Shown piece after piece: positions 1 through 7,099 of a DNA stretch of 14,574 nt (position 1 is its first letter; each line of letters starts with the position of its first letter). Location of the stretch: contig CAZRFE010000066.1 in NCBI GenBank assembly GCA_964599565.1, positions 1 through 14,574 on the forward strand, read 5' to 3'. A program made the position numbers and the translations under genes. This DNA is from JAJUFS01 sp964599565. GTDB lineage: Bacteria; Pseudomonadota; Gammaproteobacteria; Natronospirales; JAJUFS01. The notes under the pieces are model-generated. The model searched no databases and had not been told where the DNA came from. It was given only the letters and a program-made list of their open reading frames with translations.

Positions 1-17
1 TCGGTATGCGCAACGTC

Positions 18-51
18 AAAACCGCAGCCGGCCCGATGCGGCCGGCTGCGG
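18..51 (-). terminator. Intrinsic terminator after the RND pump gene
   Basis: Positions 22-32 (CCGCAGCCGGC) and 41-51 (GCCGGCTGCGG) form a perfect 11-bp GC-rich stem with an 8-nt loop. Read on the minus strand, the stem is followed directly by TTTT (complement of 18-21). It begins 6 bases after the stop codon of the RND pump gene, which is the right place for a Rho-independent terminator closing the adaptor-pump operon. The T tract is short, so termination may be incomplete. Confidence 0.75.
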
Positions 52-57
52 CCTTGC

Positions 58-3000
58 TCATGAATGGCTTTCCGTTGCCGCGCGTCCGCCGAACAGCCGC
101 TGCACGACGACGAAGAACAGCGGCACGAAGAACAGGCCAAGGAATGCACCGGCGATCATGCCGCCGAGCACGCCCGTGCCGATCGCGCGCTGCGCGCCGG
201 AACCCGCGCCGTCCGCGAGCGCGAGCGGCAGCACGCCCATGCCGAACGCGAGCGACGTCATGAGAATCGGACGCAGGCGATCGCGCACGGCCTGCATGGT
301 CGCGGCAACGAGTTCCATGCCGTCGCGCATGTAGTCCTTCGCGAACGCGATGATCATGATCGCGTTCTTGCTGGTGAGACCCACCGTGGTGAGCATCGCC
401 ACCTGGAAGTAGACGTCGCGCTCCATGCCGCGCAGCGTGCTGGCCGCGACCGCGCCGAGAATGCCGAGCGGCGCGACGAGCAGCACGGCGGTTGGAATCG
501 TCCAGCTTTCATACAGCGCTGCAAGACACAGGAACACGATCAGCAGCGAGAGCGTGTAGAGCATCGGCGTCTGTGCGCCGGCTTCGCGCTCCTGGTAGGA
601 AAGCCCGGTCCACTCGAGACCGATGCCTTCCGGCAGCTCGCCGACGAGACGTTCGACTTCCGCCATCGCCTCGCCCGAACTCGTGCCGGGCGACGCTTCG
701 CCGTTGATCTGCATCGCGGGCACGCCGTTGTAGCGCTCAAGGCGCGGCGAGCCGTAATCCCAGTACGAGGTCGCGAACGCCGCGAACGGCACCATCTCGC
801 CCTGGTCGTTTCGCACCGACCAGAGACGAAAATCTTCCGGCACCATGCGGAACGGCGCATCCGCCTGCATGTACACGCGCTTCACGCGGCCGCGGTCGAT
901 GAAATCGTCGATGTACTGTCCGCCCCACGCCGCCTGCAGCGTGCTGTTGATGCTCGCCATCGAAAGCCCGAGTGCGGCGGCCTTGGCGGTGTCGATGTCG
1001 ATGCGGAACTGCGGCGCGTCTTCCTGCCCGTTCGGGCGCACGTTCACGAGCAGCGGATTCTGCATCGCCGCGCCAAGGAACTGGTTGCGCGCGCCGACGA
1101 GCGCTTCATGTCCAAGGCCTGCGTTGTCCTTGAGATAGAACACGAAACCGGCAGACGTGCCGAGTTCCGGCATCGCGGGCGGCGCGAATGCAAACACCAT
1201 CGCGTCCTTGATCTGCATGAGCGCGCCCATCGCACGACCGGCGACGGCGTTGATGTGCAGGTCTTCGGATTCGCGCTCGCTCCAGTCCTTGAGTTTCACG
1301 AACGCGATGCCGGTGTTCTGTCCCGTGCCGCCGAAGCTGAAACCCTGCACGCTGAACACGGATTCCACGGCGGGCTCGTTCTCGAGGAAGTAATGCTCCA
1401 GCTTCTCGATGGACTGCATGGTGCGCTCCTGCGTCGCACCGACCGGCGCCTGCACCATGGAGAACAGCACGCCCTGGTCTTCCTGCGGCAGGAAGGAACT
1501 CGGCAGGCGCACGAACAGGACGCCCATGACGACGACGAGTGCTGCGAACACGGCCATGAAGCGGCCGCCGCGCGCGATCATGCCGCGCACGCCGCCGCGG
1601 TACTTCGCGCTGCCCGCATCGAACGTGCGGTTGAACCAGCCGAAGAAGCCCCTCTCGCCACCCATGTGCTCGCCCTTGTGCAGCGGCTTGAGCATGGTTG
1701 CGCACAGCGCGGGCGTAAGCACGATCGCGACAAGCACCGACAGCGCCATCGCCGAAACGATCGTCGCGGAGAACTGCCGGTAGATGACGCCGGTCGCACC
1801 AGTCATGAACGCCATCGGCACAAACACCGCGGCAAGCACGAGGCCGATGCCGACAAGCGCGCCGGTGATCTGGTCCATCGACTTGCGCGTGGCTTCCTTC
1901 GGCGAGAGCCCCTCCTCGCTCATGATGCGCTCGACGTTCTCGACAACGACGATGGCATCGTCGACGAGGAGACCAATCGCCAGCACCATCGCGAACATGG
2001 TGAGCATGTTGATCGAGAAGCCGAGTGCCGCGAGCACGCCGAGCGTGCCGAGCAGCACGATGGGCACCGCGATCGTCGGGATCAGCGTCGCGCGGAAGTT
2101 CTGCAGGAAGAGATACATCACGAGGAACACGAGGATGATCGCTTCAAGCAGCGTGGTGATCACGTTCTCGACCGCGACGCGCACGAACGGCGTGGTCTCG
2201 AACGGCACGACGGTCTCAAGGCCCCGCGGAAAGAATTCCTCGAGCTCGGCAAGCTTCGCCTCCACGCCCGCGGCGGTGTCGAGCGCATTCGCGCCGGTCG
2301 CCATCATCACCGCGAGACCGCTCGCGGTCTGGCCGTTGTAGCGCGTCATGAACTCGTAGTTCTCGGCACCGAGTTCGACGCGCGCGACTTCACCGAGCTT
2401 CAGCACGGAGCCATCGGGATTCGCACGCACGATGATGTCGCGGAATTCCTCCGCGGTCTGCAGCCTCCCCTGCGCGGTGATGGTTGCGTTGATCTGCTGG
2501 CCGGGAACCGCGGGCGCCGCACCGAGCGAGCCGACCGCGACCTGCTGGTTCTGCGCCTGCACGGCGGCGATGACATCCGACGGCGCGAGCCTGTATGTAT
2601 CGAGCTTGTTGGGGTCGAGCCAGATGCGCATCGCGTACTGCGCGCCGAACACCTGCAGGTTGCCGACACCGGGCACGCGGCTGATGGGATCGACGAGATT
2701 CGCGGCAACGTAGTCCGCGATGTCGTCCTTCGTCATGCTGCCGTCCTCGGACACGAAGCCGATGACCATGAGGAAGCCCGAGTTCGCCTTGCTGACGTTC
2801 ACGCCCTGGCGCTGCACTTCCTGCGGCAGTCGCGGCATCGCAAGCTGCAGCTTGTTCTGCACCTGCACCTGCGCGATGTCGGGATCGACGCCGTTCTGGA
2901 AGGTGAGCGTGACCGACGCGCTGCCGCTCGATGAACTGCTCGCGGACATGTAGATGAGTCCGTCGAGACCTTTCATGCTCTGCTCGATGACCTGCGTCAC

Positions 3001-3180
3001 CGAATCCTCCACCACCTTGGCGGACGCACCTGGATAGTTCGCGTTGATCGAGACCGTCGGCGGCGCGATCGACGGATACATCGACACCGGCAGCGTCGTG
3101 AGCGACAGCGCACCGGCGAGCATGATGATGATCGCGATCACCCACGCGAAGATCGGGCGATCGATGAAGAAACGTGCCAT
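58..3180 (-). CDS. acrB: AcrB/MexB-type RND multidrug efflux pump (HAE-1 family), inner-membrane subunit
   Basis: A 1040-residue proton-driven exporter that takes drugs and other amphipathic compounds from the periplasm and inner membrane and passes them to an outer-membrane channel through an adaptor. Length matches E. coli AcrB (1049). The N-terminus MARFFIDRPIFAWV is the family signature. The TM4 proton-relay aspartates fall at D407 and D408 (GLLVDDAI), the same numbers as in AcrB. The TM10 lysine is K938 in TSKNAI, and the RLRPILMTS segment carrying the relay Arg and Thr follows at about 968-977. Two large periplasmic loops lie between TM1-TM2 and TM7-TM8. The ATG has GGAAG 8 bases upstream and sits 12 bases after the adaptor gene, so the two are co-transcribed. 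All key residues are present, so it should be functional. Substrate range cannot be read from sequence. Confidence 0.97.
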   Translation of the reverse strand: MARFFIDRPIFAWVIAIIIMLAGALSLTTLPVSMYPSIAPPTVSINANYPGASAKVVEDSVTQVIEQSMKGLDGLIYMSASSSSSGSASVTLTFQNGVDPDIAQVQVQNKLQLAMPRLPQEVQRQGVNVSKANSGFLMVIGFVSEDGSMTKDDIADYVAANLVDPISRVPGVGNLQVFGAQYAMRIWLDPNKLDTYRLAPSDVIAAVQAQNQQVAVGSLGAAPAVPGQQINATITAQGRLQTAEEFRDIIVRANPDGSVLKLGEVARVELGAENYEFMTRYNGQTASGLAVMMATGANALDTAAGVEAKLAELEEFFPRGLETVVPFETTPFVRVAVENVITTLLEAIILVFLVMYLFLQNFRATLIPTIAVPIVLLGTLGVLAALGFSINMLTMFAMVLAIGLLVDDAIVVVENVERIMSEEGLSPKEATRKSMDQITGALVGIGLVLAAVFVPMAFMTGATGVIYRQFSATIVSAMALSVLVAIVLTPALCATMLKPLHKGEHMGGERGFFGWFNRTFDAGSAKYRGGVRGMIARGGRFMAVFAALVVVMGVLFVRLPSSFLPQEDQGVLFSMVQAPVGATQERTMQSIEKLEHYFLENEPAVESVFSVQGFSFGGTGQNTGIAFVKLKDWSERESEDLHINAVAGRAMGALMQIKDAMVFAFAPPAMPELGTSAGFVFYLKDNAGLGHEALVGARNQFLGAAMQNPLLVNVRPNGQEDAPQFRIDIDTAKAAALGLSMASINSTLQAAWGGQYIDDFIDRGRVKRVYMQADAPFRMVPEDFRLWSVRNDQGEMVPFAAFATSYWDYGSPRLERYNGVPAMQINGEASPGTSSGEAMAEVERLVGELPEGIGLEWTGLSYQEREAGAQTPMLYTLSLLIVFLCLAALYESWTIPTAVLLVAPLGILGAVAASTLRGMERDVYFQVAMLTTVGLTSKNAIMIIAFAKDYMRDGMELVAATMQAVRDRLRPILMTSLAFGMGVLPLALADGAGSGAQRAIGTGVLGGMIAGAFLGLFFVPLFFVVVQRLFGGRAATESHS

Positions 3181-3192
3181 GTGAATTCTTCC

Positions 3193-4377
3193 TTACTGTT
3201 CGCCGGCGGCGGCTTCCGGCGCAGCCGGCTGCTGCGCGTTCGCGGGCGGCTGCTCGCCTCTTTCCTGCGCCTGCACGGGCGCGCCCGGGCGAACCTTCTG
3301 CAGGCCTTCGACGATGACGCGATCGCCGGGCGCGAGACCTTCATCGATCAGCCACTGATCGCCGATGGTGCGGTTCACCTTCACGGGGCGCATTTCGGCG
3401 ACGCCTTCGGCGTTCACCACCATCGCGGTCGTGTTGCCTTTCGGATCGCGCGCGATGCCCTGCTGCGGCACGAGGATCGCGTTCTGCCGCATGCCGCTGC
3501 TCACCACTGCGCGTACGTACATGCCGGGCAGCAGGATGTGATCGGGATTCGGCACCACGACGCGCAGCAGGAAGCTGCCGGTCGAGGGATCCACCGTCGC
3601 TTCCGCGAACTTGAGCTTGCCGGGCTGCGCGTAGCGCGTACCGTCTTCAAGCAGGATGGTGACGGGCACGTCGTTCGTCGCCGTCAGCGTGCCGGCGGCG
3701 ATCTGCTTGCGGAGCGCGAGCAGTTCGCTCGCCGACTGCGTGAGATCGACATACATGGGATCAAGCTGCTGCACGGTCGCAAGCGGCTCGGCCTGGTTCG
3801 CGGTGACGAGCGCGCCCTTCGTCACGGACGACTTGCCGACCTGCCCGCTGATCGGCGCGTTGATGCGCGCGTAGCCGAGCACGACCGCAGTGCTTGCAAC
3901 CGCCGCTTCCGCAACGCCGACATCCGCTTCTGCACCGCGCAGCGCGGCGATGGCGTTGTCGTTCTCCTGCGTGCTGACGGCGCCCGTCTTGACCAGTTCC
4001 GCCATGCGCTCGGCGGTGAGCCGCGCGGATTCCAGCGTCGCCTTCGCGCGCGCAAGCTGCGCCTTCGCGCTGTTGTGCTCGGCGCGGTAGGTCGCGTCAT
4101 CGAGCTGGTAGAGCGGCTCGCCGGCCTCGACCATGCCGCCTTCCGTGAACAGCTGCTTCGTCACGATGCCGGAAACCTGCGGGCGCACTTCGGCGACGAG
4201 GAACGGATTCGTGCGGCCCGGAAGTTCGCGCGTGAGCGTGACGGGCGCGGCCTTCAGCGTCACGACGGTGACGGCCGCCGGCGGCATCTGCTGCTGCGGT
4301 GCCTCGCCGTCGCACGCGGCAAGCAGCGCGGACGCGATCATCACGGTGACGGCGGCGGAAACGTTTTTCTTTTTCAC
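3193..4377 (-). CDS. acrA: AcrA/MexA-type periplasmic adaptor (membrane fusion) lipoprotein of the RND pump
   Basis: This 394-residue adaptor bridges the RND pump to an outer-membrane channel. I chose the GTG at 4377: AGAGG lies about 6 bases upstream, and the product then begins VKKKN followed by a hydrophobic stretch and the lipobox LLAAC, making C22 the lipidated cysteine. Longer in-frame starts up to 4506 would add about 43 residues unlike a signal peptide and would run through the promoter. The split biotinyl-lipoyl domain occupies roughly residues 57-96 (RPQVSGIV, GEPLYQLDD) and 171-207 (NAPISGQVG). The Ala/Glu-rich segment between them is the alpha-helical hairpin. Beta-barrel and membrane-proximal domains follow, and the tail is Pro/Ala/Gln-rich. 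It is the first gene of the adaptor-pump operon, divergent from the TetR-family gene, which probably represses it. Confidence 0.95.
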   Translation of the reverse strand: MKKKNVSAAVTVMIASALLAACDGEAPQQQMPPAAVTVVTLKAAPVTLTRELPGRTNPFLVAEVRPQVSGIVTKQLFTEGGMVEAGEPLYQLDDATYRAEHNSAKAQLARAKATLESARLTAERMAELVKTGAVSTQENDNAIAALRGAEADVGVAEAAVASTAVVLGYARINAPISGQVGKSSVTKGALVTANQAEPLATVQQLDPMYVDLTQSASELLALRKQIAAGTLTATNDVPVTILLEDGTRYAQPGKLKFAEATVDPSTGSFLLRVVVPNPDHILLPGMYVRAVVSSGMRQNAILVPQQGIARDPKGNTTAMVVNAEGVAEMRPVKVNRTIGDQWLIDEGLAPGDRVIVEGLQKVRPGAPVQAQERGEQPPANAQQPAAPEAAAGEQ

Positions 4378-4472
4378 GGGAAACCTCTTGCCGGTGCGCC
4401 GCAGCGCGCCGCTCGTATACATATAAAGAAGGTGTGGACATGACGGCAAAGACGCCGAAAAGCAAGCGGCGT

Positions 4473-4510
4473 ATTTTATATTCATGCATGAATGAATATC
4501 AATCATTCAT
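4473..4510 (-). promoter_or_regulatory. Efflux-operon promoter with embedded palindromic operator (candidate AcrR-type site)
   Basis: On the minus strand, TTGATA (complement of 4497-4502) is a good -35. TATAAA (complement of 4475-4480, spacer 16) or TAAAAT (complement of 4473-4478, spacer 18) is a good -10. The spacer is almost filled by a perfect 14-bp palindrome, ATTCATGCATGAAT (4480-4493). A second inverted repeat overlaps it: ATGAATGA (4488-4495), 7 bases, TCATTCAT (4503-4510). TetR-family repressors of RND operons commonly bind such palindromes across the promoter, so bound repressor would block polymerase. On the plus strand TATATT (4477-4482) could act as a -10 for the repressor gene, implying autoregulation, but no clear -35 accompanies it. 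The promoter and palindrome are visible; the identity of the binding protein is inferred from position. Confidence 0.75.
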
Positions 4511-4588
4511 TCATCCTTGAACATGAACTACCATGACCGCGCACCGGGGCAGGGAGTTCCCCCGCGACGCAAAAAAGGCGCAACTCGA

Positions 4589-5227
4589 ATGGCAAAACGT
4601 CGGAAGGAAGAAGCCCAGGAAACGCGCGAGGCGATCCTCGACGCGGCGATCACCGTATTCCACGAGCGCGGCGTCGCGCGGCCATCGCTGACCGATGTCG
4701 CGGCGCTCGCGGGTGTGACGCGCGGCGCGGTCTACGGTCATTTCCGCAACAAGGCGGACCTGCTCAACGCGCTCACCGACCGCGTGCGCCTGCCGGCGGA
4801 AACGCTCTGCGAGGCGGATGCGGAACGCGGCCGCCACGACCCGCTCGGCGAGCTGCGCGCGCGCTGGCTGTTCCTGTACCGCGAAGTCGCGCGCAACGCG
4901 CAGTGGCGGCTGATCCTCGACATCGTCTTCCATCGCTGCGAGCTCGTGACCGAAAGCGGCGAGATCCGCGAACGGCTGATGCAGGGTCACGCAGAAGGCA
5001 ACGCGCGCATCGCGCAGCTCCTGGAACGTGCCATCGAGAAAGGACAGCTTCCGAAGGAACTCGATGTCCGCATCGCCGCGCCGCTGCTGCACGGCTCGCT
5101 CATCGGCGTGCTGCAGGACTGGCTGCTGCAGCCCGACGCGCACGATCTCGCCGCCGTCGGCGAGCGCTACGTGGATGCGCTGTTCGAAACGCTGCGCACC
5201 TCGCCGGCGTTGCGGAAATCCTCATGA
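4589..5227 (+). CDS. acrR: TetR/AcrR-family repressor, probable regulator of the divergent RND operon
   Basis: A 212-residue one-component repressor. The N-terminal helix-turn-helix spans about residues 33-52 (SLTDVAALAGVTRGAVYGHF, then RNKADLL), the classic TetR DNA-binding motif. The C-terminal half, with helix-rich text such as FLYREVARNAQWRLILDIVFHR, resembles the AcrR/TtgR/SmeT ligand-binding domain. I chose ATG 4589: the protein begins MAKRRKEEAQETREAILDAA as family members do, length is typical, and AAGG lies 10 bases upstream. In-frame TTG 4517 and ATG 4523 would add 22-24 residues of unrelated sequence. Its position back to back with the efflux operon, across a palindromic operator, makes it the likely local repressor that is released when drugs bind. 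Its stop overlaps the start of the downstream methyltransferase gene. Confidence 0.93.
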   Translation: MAKRRKEEAQETREAILDAAITVFHERGVARPSLTDVAALAGVTRGAVYGHFRNKADLLNALTDRVRLPAETLCEADAERGRHDPLGELRARWLFLYREVARNAQWRLILDIVFHRCELVTESGEIRERLMQGHAEGNARIAQLLERAIEKGQLPKELDVRIAAPLLHGSLIGVLQDWLLQPDAHDLAAVGERYVDALFETLRTSPALRKSS

Positions 5228-5670
5228 ACGTGAAGATTCCACCGCTCGCGATCGTGTTCATCGGCGCGCTGCTGATGTGGTTGCCTGGTGCGCTGCTGCC
5301 GGTGCCGCAACTTCCCGCCATGCCGCTGATCGCGGCCATCCTCGCGCTCGCCGGCATCGCGACATGCGCGGCGGGCGTGCTGTCGTTTCGTCTTGCGGGA
5401 ACAACGGTGAATCCGCTGGAACCGGAACGCGCAACCGCGCTCGTCGTGCGCGGCATCTATCGCTTTACGCGCAACCCGATGTATCTCGGTTTCGCGCTGC
5501 TGCTTGCAGCCTGGGGCGTGTTCCTGGCGAATGCCATCGTGTTGCTCGTCGTGCCCGCGTTCGTCATGTACATGAACCGCTGGCAGATCGCGCCGGAAGA
5601 GCGCGCGCTGGAAGCGCTGTTCGGCGACGATTACCGCGCGTACCGCGCATCCGTGCGGCGCTGGATCTAG
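5224..5670 (+). CDS. ICMT/PEMT-like integral membrane methyltransferase family protein
   Basis: A 148-residue membrane protein of the isoprenylcysteine carboxyl methyltransferase / phospholipid methyltransferase superfamily. Hydrophobic segments run at about residues 8-25, 34-54 and 87-118. The conserved cofactor-binding region is visible as RGIYRFTRNPMYLG (RNPMY at 83-87) and the paired acids of PEERALEALFGDDYRAY (E125, E126), where S-adenosylmethionine is bound in the family. Bacterial members are usually annotated only as isoprenylcysteine methyltransferase-like, and the substrate is unknown since most bacteria do not prenylate proteins. The ATG lies inside an ATGA overlap with the repressor stop, so its translation should be coupled to that gene, and its expression should follow efflux-repressor control. 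A longer frame reaching back to 4903 lies inside the repressor gene and is not credible. Confidence 0.85.
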   Translation: MNVKIPPLAIVFIGALLMWLPGALLPVPQLPAMPLIAAILALAGIATCAAGVLSFRLAGTTVNPLEPERATALVVRGIYRFTRNPMYLGFALLLAAWGVFLANAIVLLVVPAFVMYMNRWQIAPEERALEALFGDDYRAYRASVRRWI

Positions 5671-6581
5671 GGATACTTCACCGGCGGCGGCTGCTTCTCC
5701 GGCGGCAGCGGAATGAATTCCGTCTCGCCGGGCACGGCGGCGAACCGCCCTTCCCGCCAGTCCGCCTTCGCCTGCTCGATCCTCTCGCGCGAACTCGACA
5801 CGAAGTTCCACCACACGAAGCGCGGCCCGTCCATCGCCTCGCCGCCGAGCAGCATCACGCGGGCGCGCGTTGATGCGTTGATCGTGACGGGCGCATTCGC
5901 ACGGAACACCACGAGCTGGCCCGCCTCGAACGTGCCGTTCCTGATGCGGATGGAACCATCGACGACGTACGCCGCGCGCTCCTCGTGCTCCGCGGGCAGT
6001 TCAAGCGCCGCATTCGGCTCAAGCACGACATCGGCGTAGAACATTTCGGAGAAGGTATTCACCGGTGCGCGCGCGCCGTACAGCGAACCTGCAACCAGGC
6101 GGACGCGGCAGCCGTCCGCTTCCATGACCGGCAGCGATTCCTCGGCGTGGTGCACGAACGCCGGTTCATGCTCTTCGTGTTCGAGCGGCAGTGCGATCCA
6201 CGACTGGATGCCGAACAGCGGCGCATCGACGGGGCGAAGCGCCGCGGGCGTGCGCTCGGAATGCACGATGCCGCTGCCCGCCGTCATCCAGTTGACCGCG
6301 CCGGGGCGGATCGGCTGCACGCTGCCGAGACTGTCGCGGTGAAGGATCTCGCCGGTGAAAAGATACGTTACCGTTGCAAGGCCGATGTGCGGATGCGGAC
6401 GTACATCGAGACCCTTGCCCGCCGTCATCACCGTCGGTCCCATCTGGTCGAAGAACACGAACGGCCCGACCATGCGGCGCTTCGCGGACGGCAGCGCGCG
6501 CTGCACAATGAAACCGTCGCCGAGATCGCTCGCGCGCGGAACGACGACGACCTCGACGTTGTCGGGATCAGGCGTATTCAT
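5667..6581 (-). CDS. Pirin family protein (bicupin)
   Basis: A 304-residue pirin-like two-cupin protein. The N-terminal cupin carries the metal ligands expected from human pirin and E. coli YhhW: H63 and H65 in RPHPHIG, and H107 and E109 in GSGIVHSE. The C-terminal cupin (about 170-250) has the usual GGEAMDGPRFVWWNFV end. Relatives bind Fe(II) or similar metals. Some show quercetin dioxygenase activity and others are described as redox-sensing partners of transcription factors; which applies here cannot be told. ATG 6581 is preceded by AAGGAG with 7-base spacing. A longer in-frame start at 6635 lacks support. The start overlaps the previous gene's stop as ATGA, so it is the third gene of an operon with the DsbA-NhaA fusion. 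Its TAG overlaps the convergent methyltransferase TAG in CTAG. Confidence 0.95.
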   Translation of the reverse strand: MNTPDPDNVEVVVVPRASDLGDGFIVQRALPSAKRRMVGPFVFFDQMGPTVMTAGKGLDVRPHPHIGLATVTYLFTGEILHRDSLGSVQPIRPGAVNWMTAGSGIVHSERTPAALRPVDAPLFGIQSWIALPLEHEEHEPAFVHHAEESLPVMEADGCRVRLVAGSLYGARAPVNTFSEMFYADVVLEPNAALELPAEHEERAAYVVDGSIRIRNGTFEAGQLVVFRANAPVTINASTRARVMLLGGEAMDGPRFVWWNFVSSSRERIEQAKADWREGRFAAVPGETEFIPLPPEKQPPPVKYP

Positions 6582-7099
6582 GGCGTTTCTCCTTGTTCCT
6601 GCTGGCCGTTCGTGCAATCGCTGCGCGCATGCCATTCCATGCTTGCCGCTTCGGCGAGCAGCGCGAACGGCGCGGTGAGTTCCGGGCCGAGCATGCGTTC
6701 GCGCCAGCCGGGAACGAGTTCACTCGCGAGCAGCGCGAGCACGAAACCTTCGTCCTGCACCCACGCGTTGCGCGCGCGCACGAGTTCACCGTCCGTTTCC
6801 GTGCCGTATCCCAGCCGGTGACTGGTCCACGTCGCAACGCCTTCCATGTTGAGGAAGACATCCTCGAGCGGTGCGAGCATGGCGTCTTCGCCGCAGAAGT
6901 ACCTGTTGCGGCGGCTGCGGGCGACTTCAAGGCCCCGGCGCACGAGCGCCATGCGTTCATCATCATCTGCAGCGCAGTGCGCGCTGGCGGATGCCGATCG
7001 CGACTTCATGCAGCACGCGCTCGATGCGTGGGAGCGAGGTGCGGACGACGTGCTGCGGATCGATCCTGGCAGGAAAGCGAGAAATATCGCCGCGCTCAT
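6578..7099 (-). pseudogene. Unrecognised small ORF, probable 5'-truncated and frameshifted remnant
   Basis: The open frame gives 173 residues from an ATG overlapping the nhaA stop (ATGA), and its own stop overlaps the pirin ATG (ATGA). Only the part after about residue 48 reads like a real protein (DDERMALVRRGLEVARS, FCGEDAMLAPLEDVFLNMEG, VQDEGFVLALLASELVPGW). Residues 12-46 are Ser/Ala/Cys-rich, typical of an out-of-frame reading. The frame starting at 7100 instead gives SRFPARIDPQHVVRTSLPRI and ERVLHEVAIGIRQRAL, then a TGA at 6963-6965. By hand count that frame has GC of about 73, 50 and 75% at codon positions 1-3, the normal coding pattern. The simplest reading is one gene with a single-base indel near 6965-6985 and no room for an N-terminus after nhaA. 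No family was recognised. It could also be an intact gene with a sequencing error, or a real 173-residue protein with an odd N-terminus. Confidence 0.55.

Noticed and set aside
64..2934. 956-codon open frame on the plus strand, antisense to the RND pump gene
   Set aside because: His/Arg/Glu-rich text with no domain logic. Long antisense frames are expected opposite high-GC genes, and the minus-strand AcrB reading is unambiguous.
3181..4443. 420-codon plus-strand frame opposite the adaptor gene
   Set aside because: Arg/His-rich shadow of the adaptor lipoprotein gene, with no recognisable motif.
6568..6966. 132-codon minus-strand frame starting at the ATGATGATG cluster behind the frame-switch point
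   Set aside because: Ser/Arg/Cys-rich text typical of an out-of-frame reading. The neighbouring frame over the same bases is clearly the coding one.
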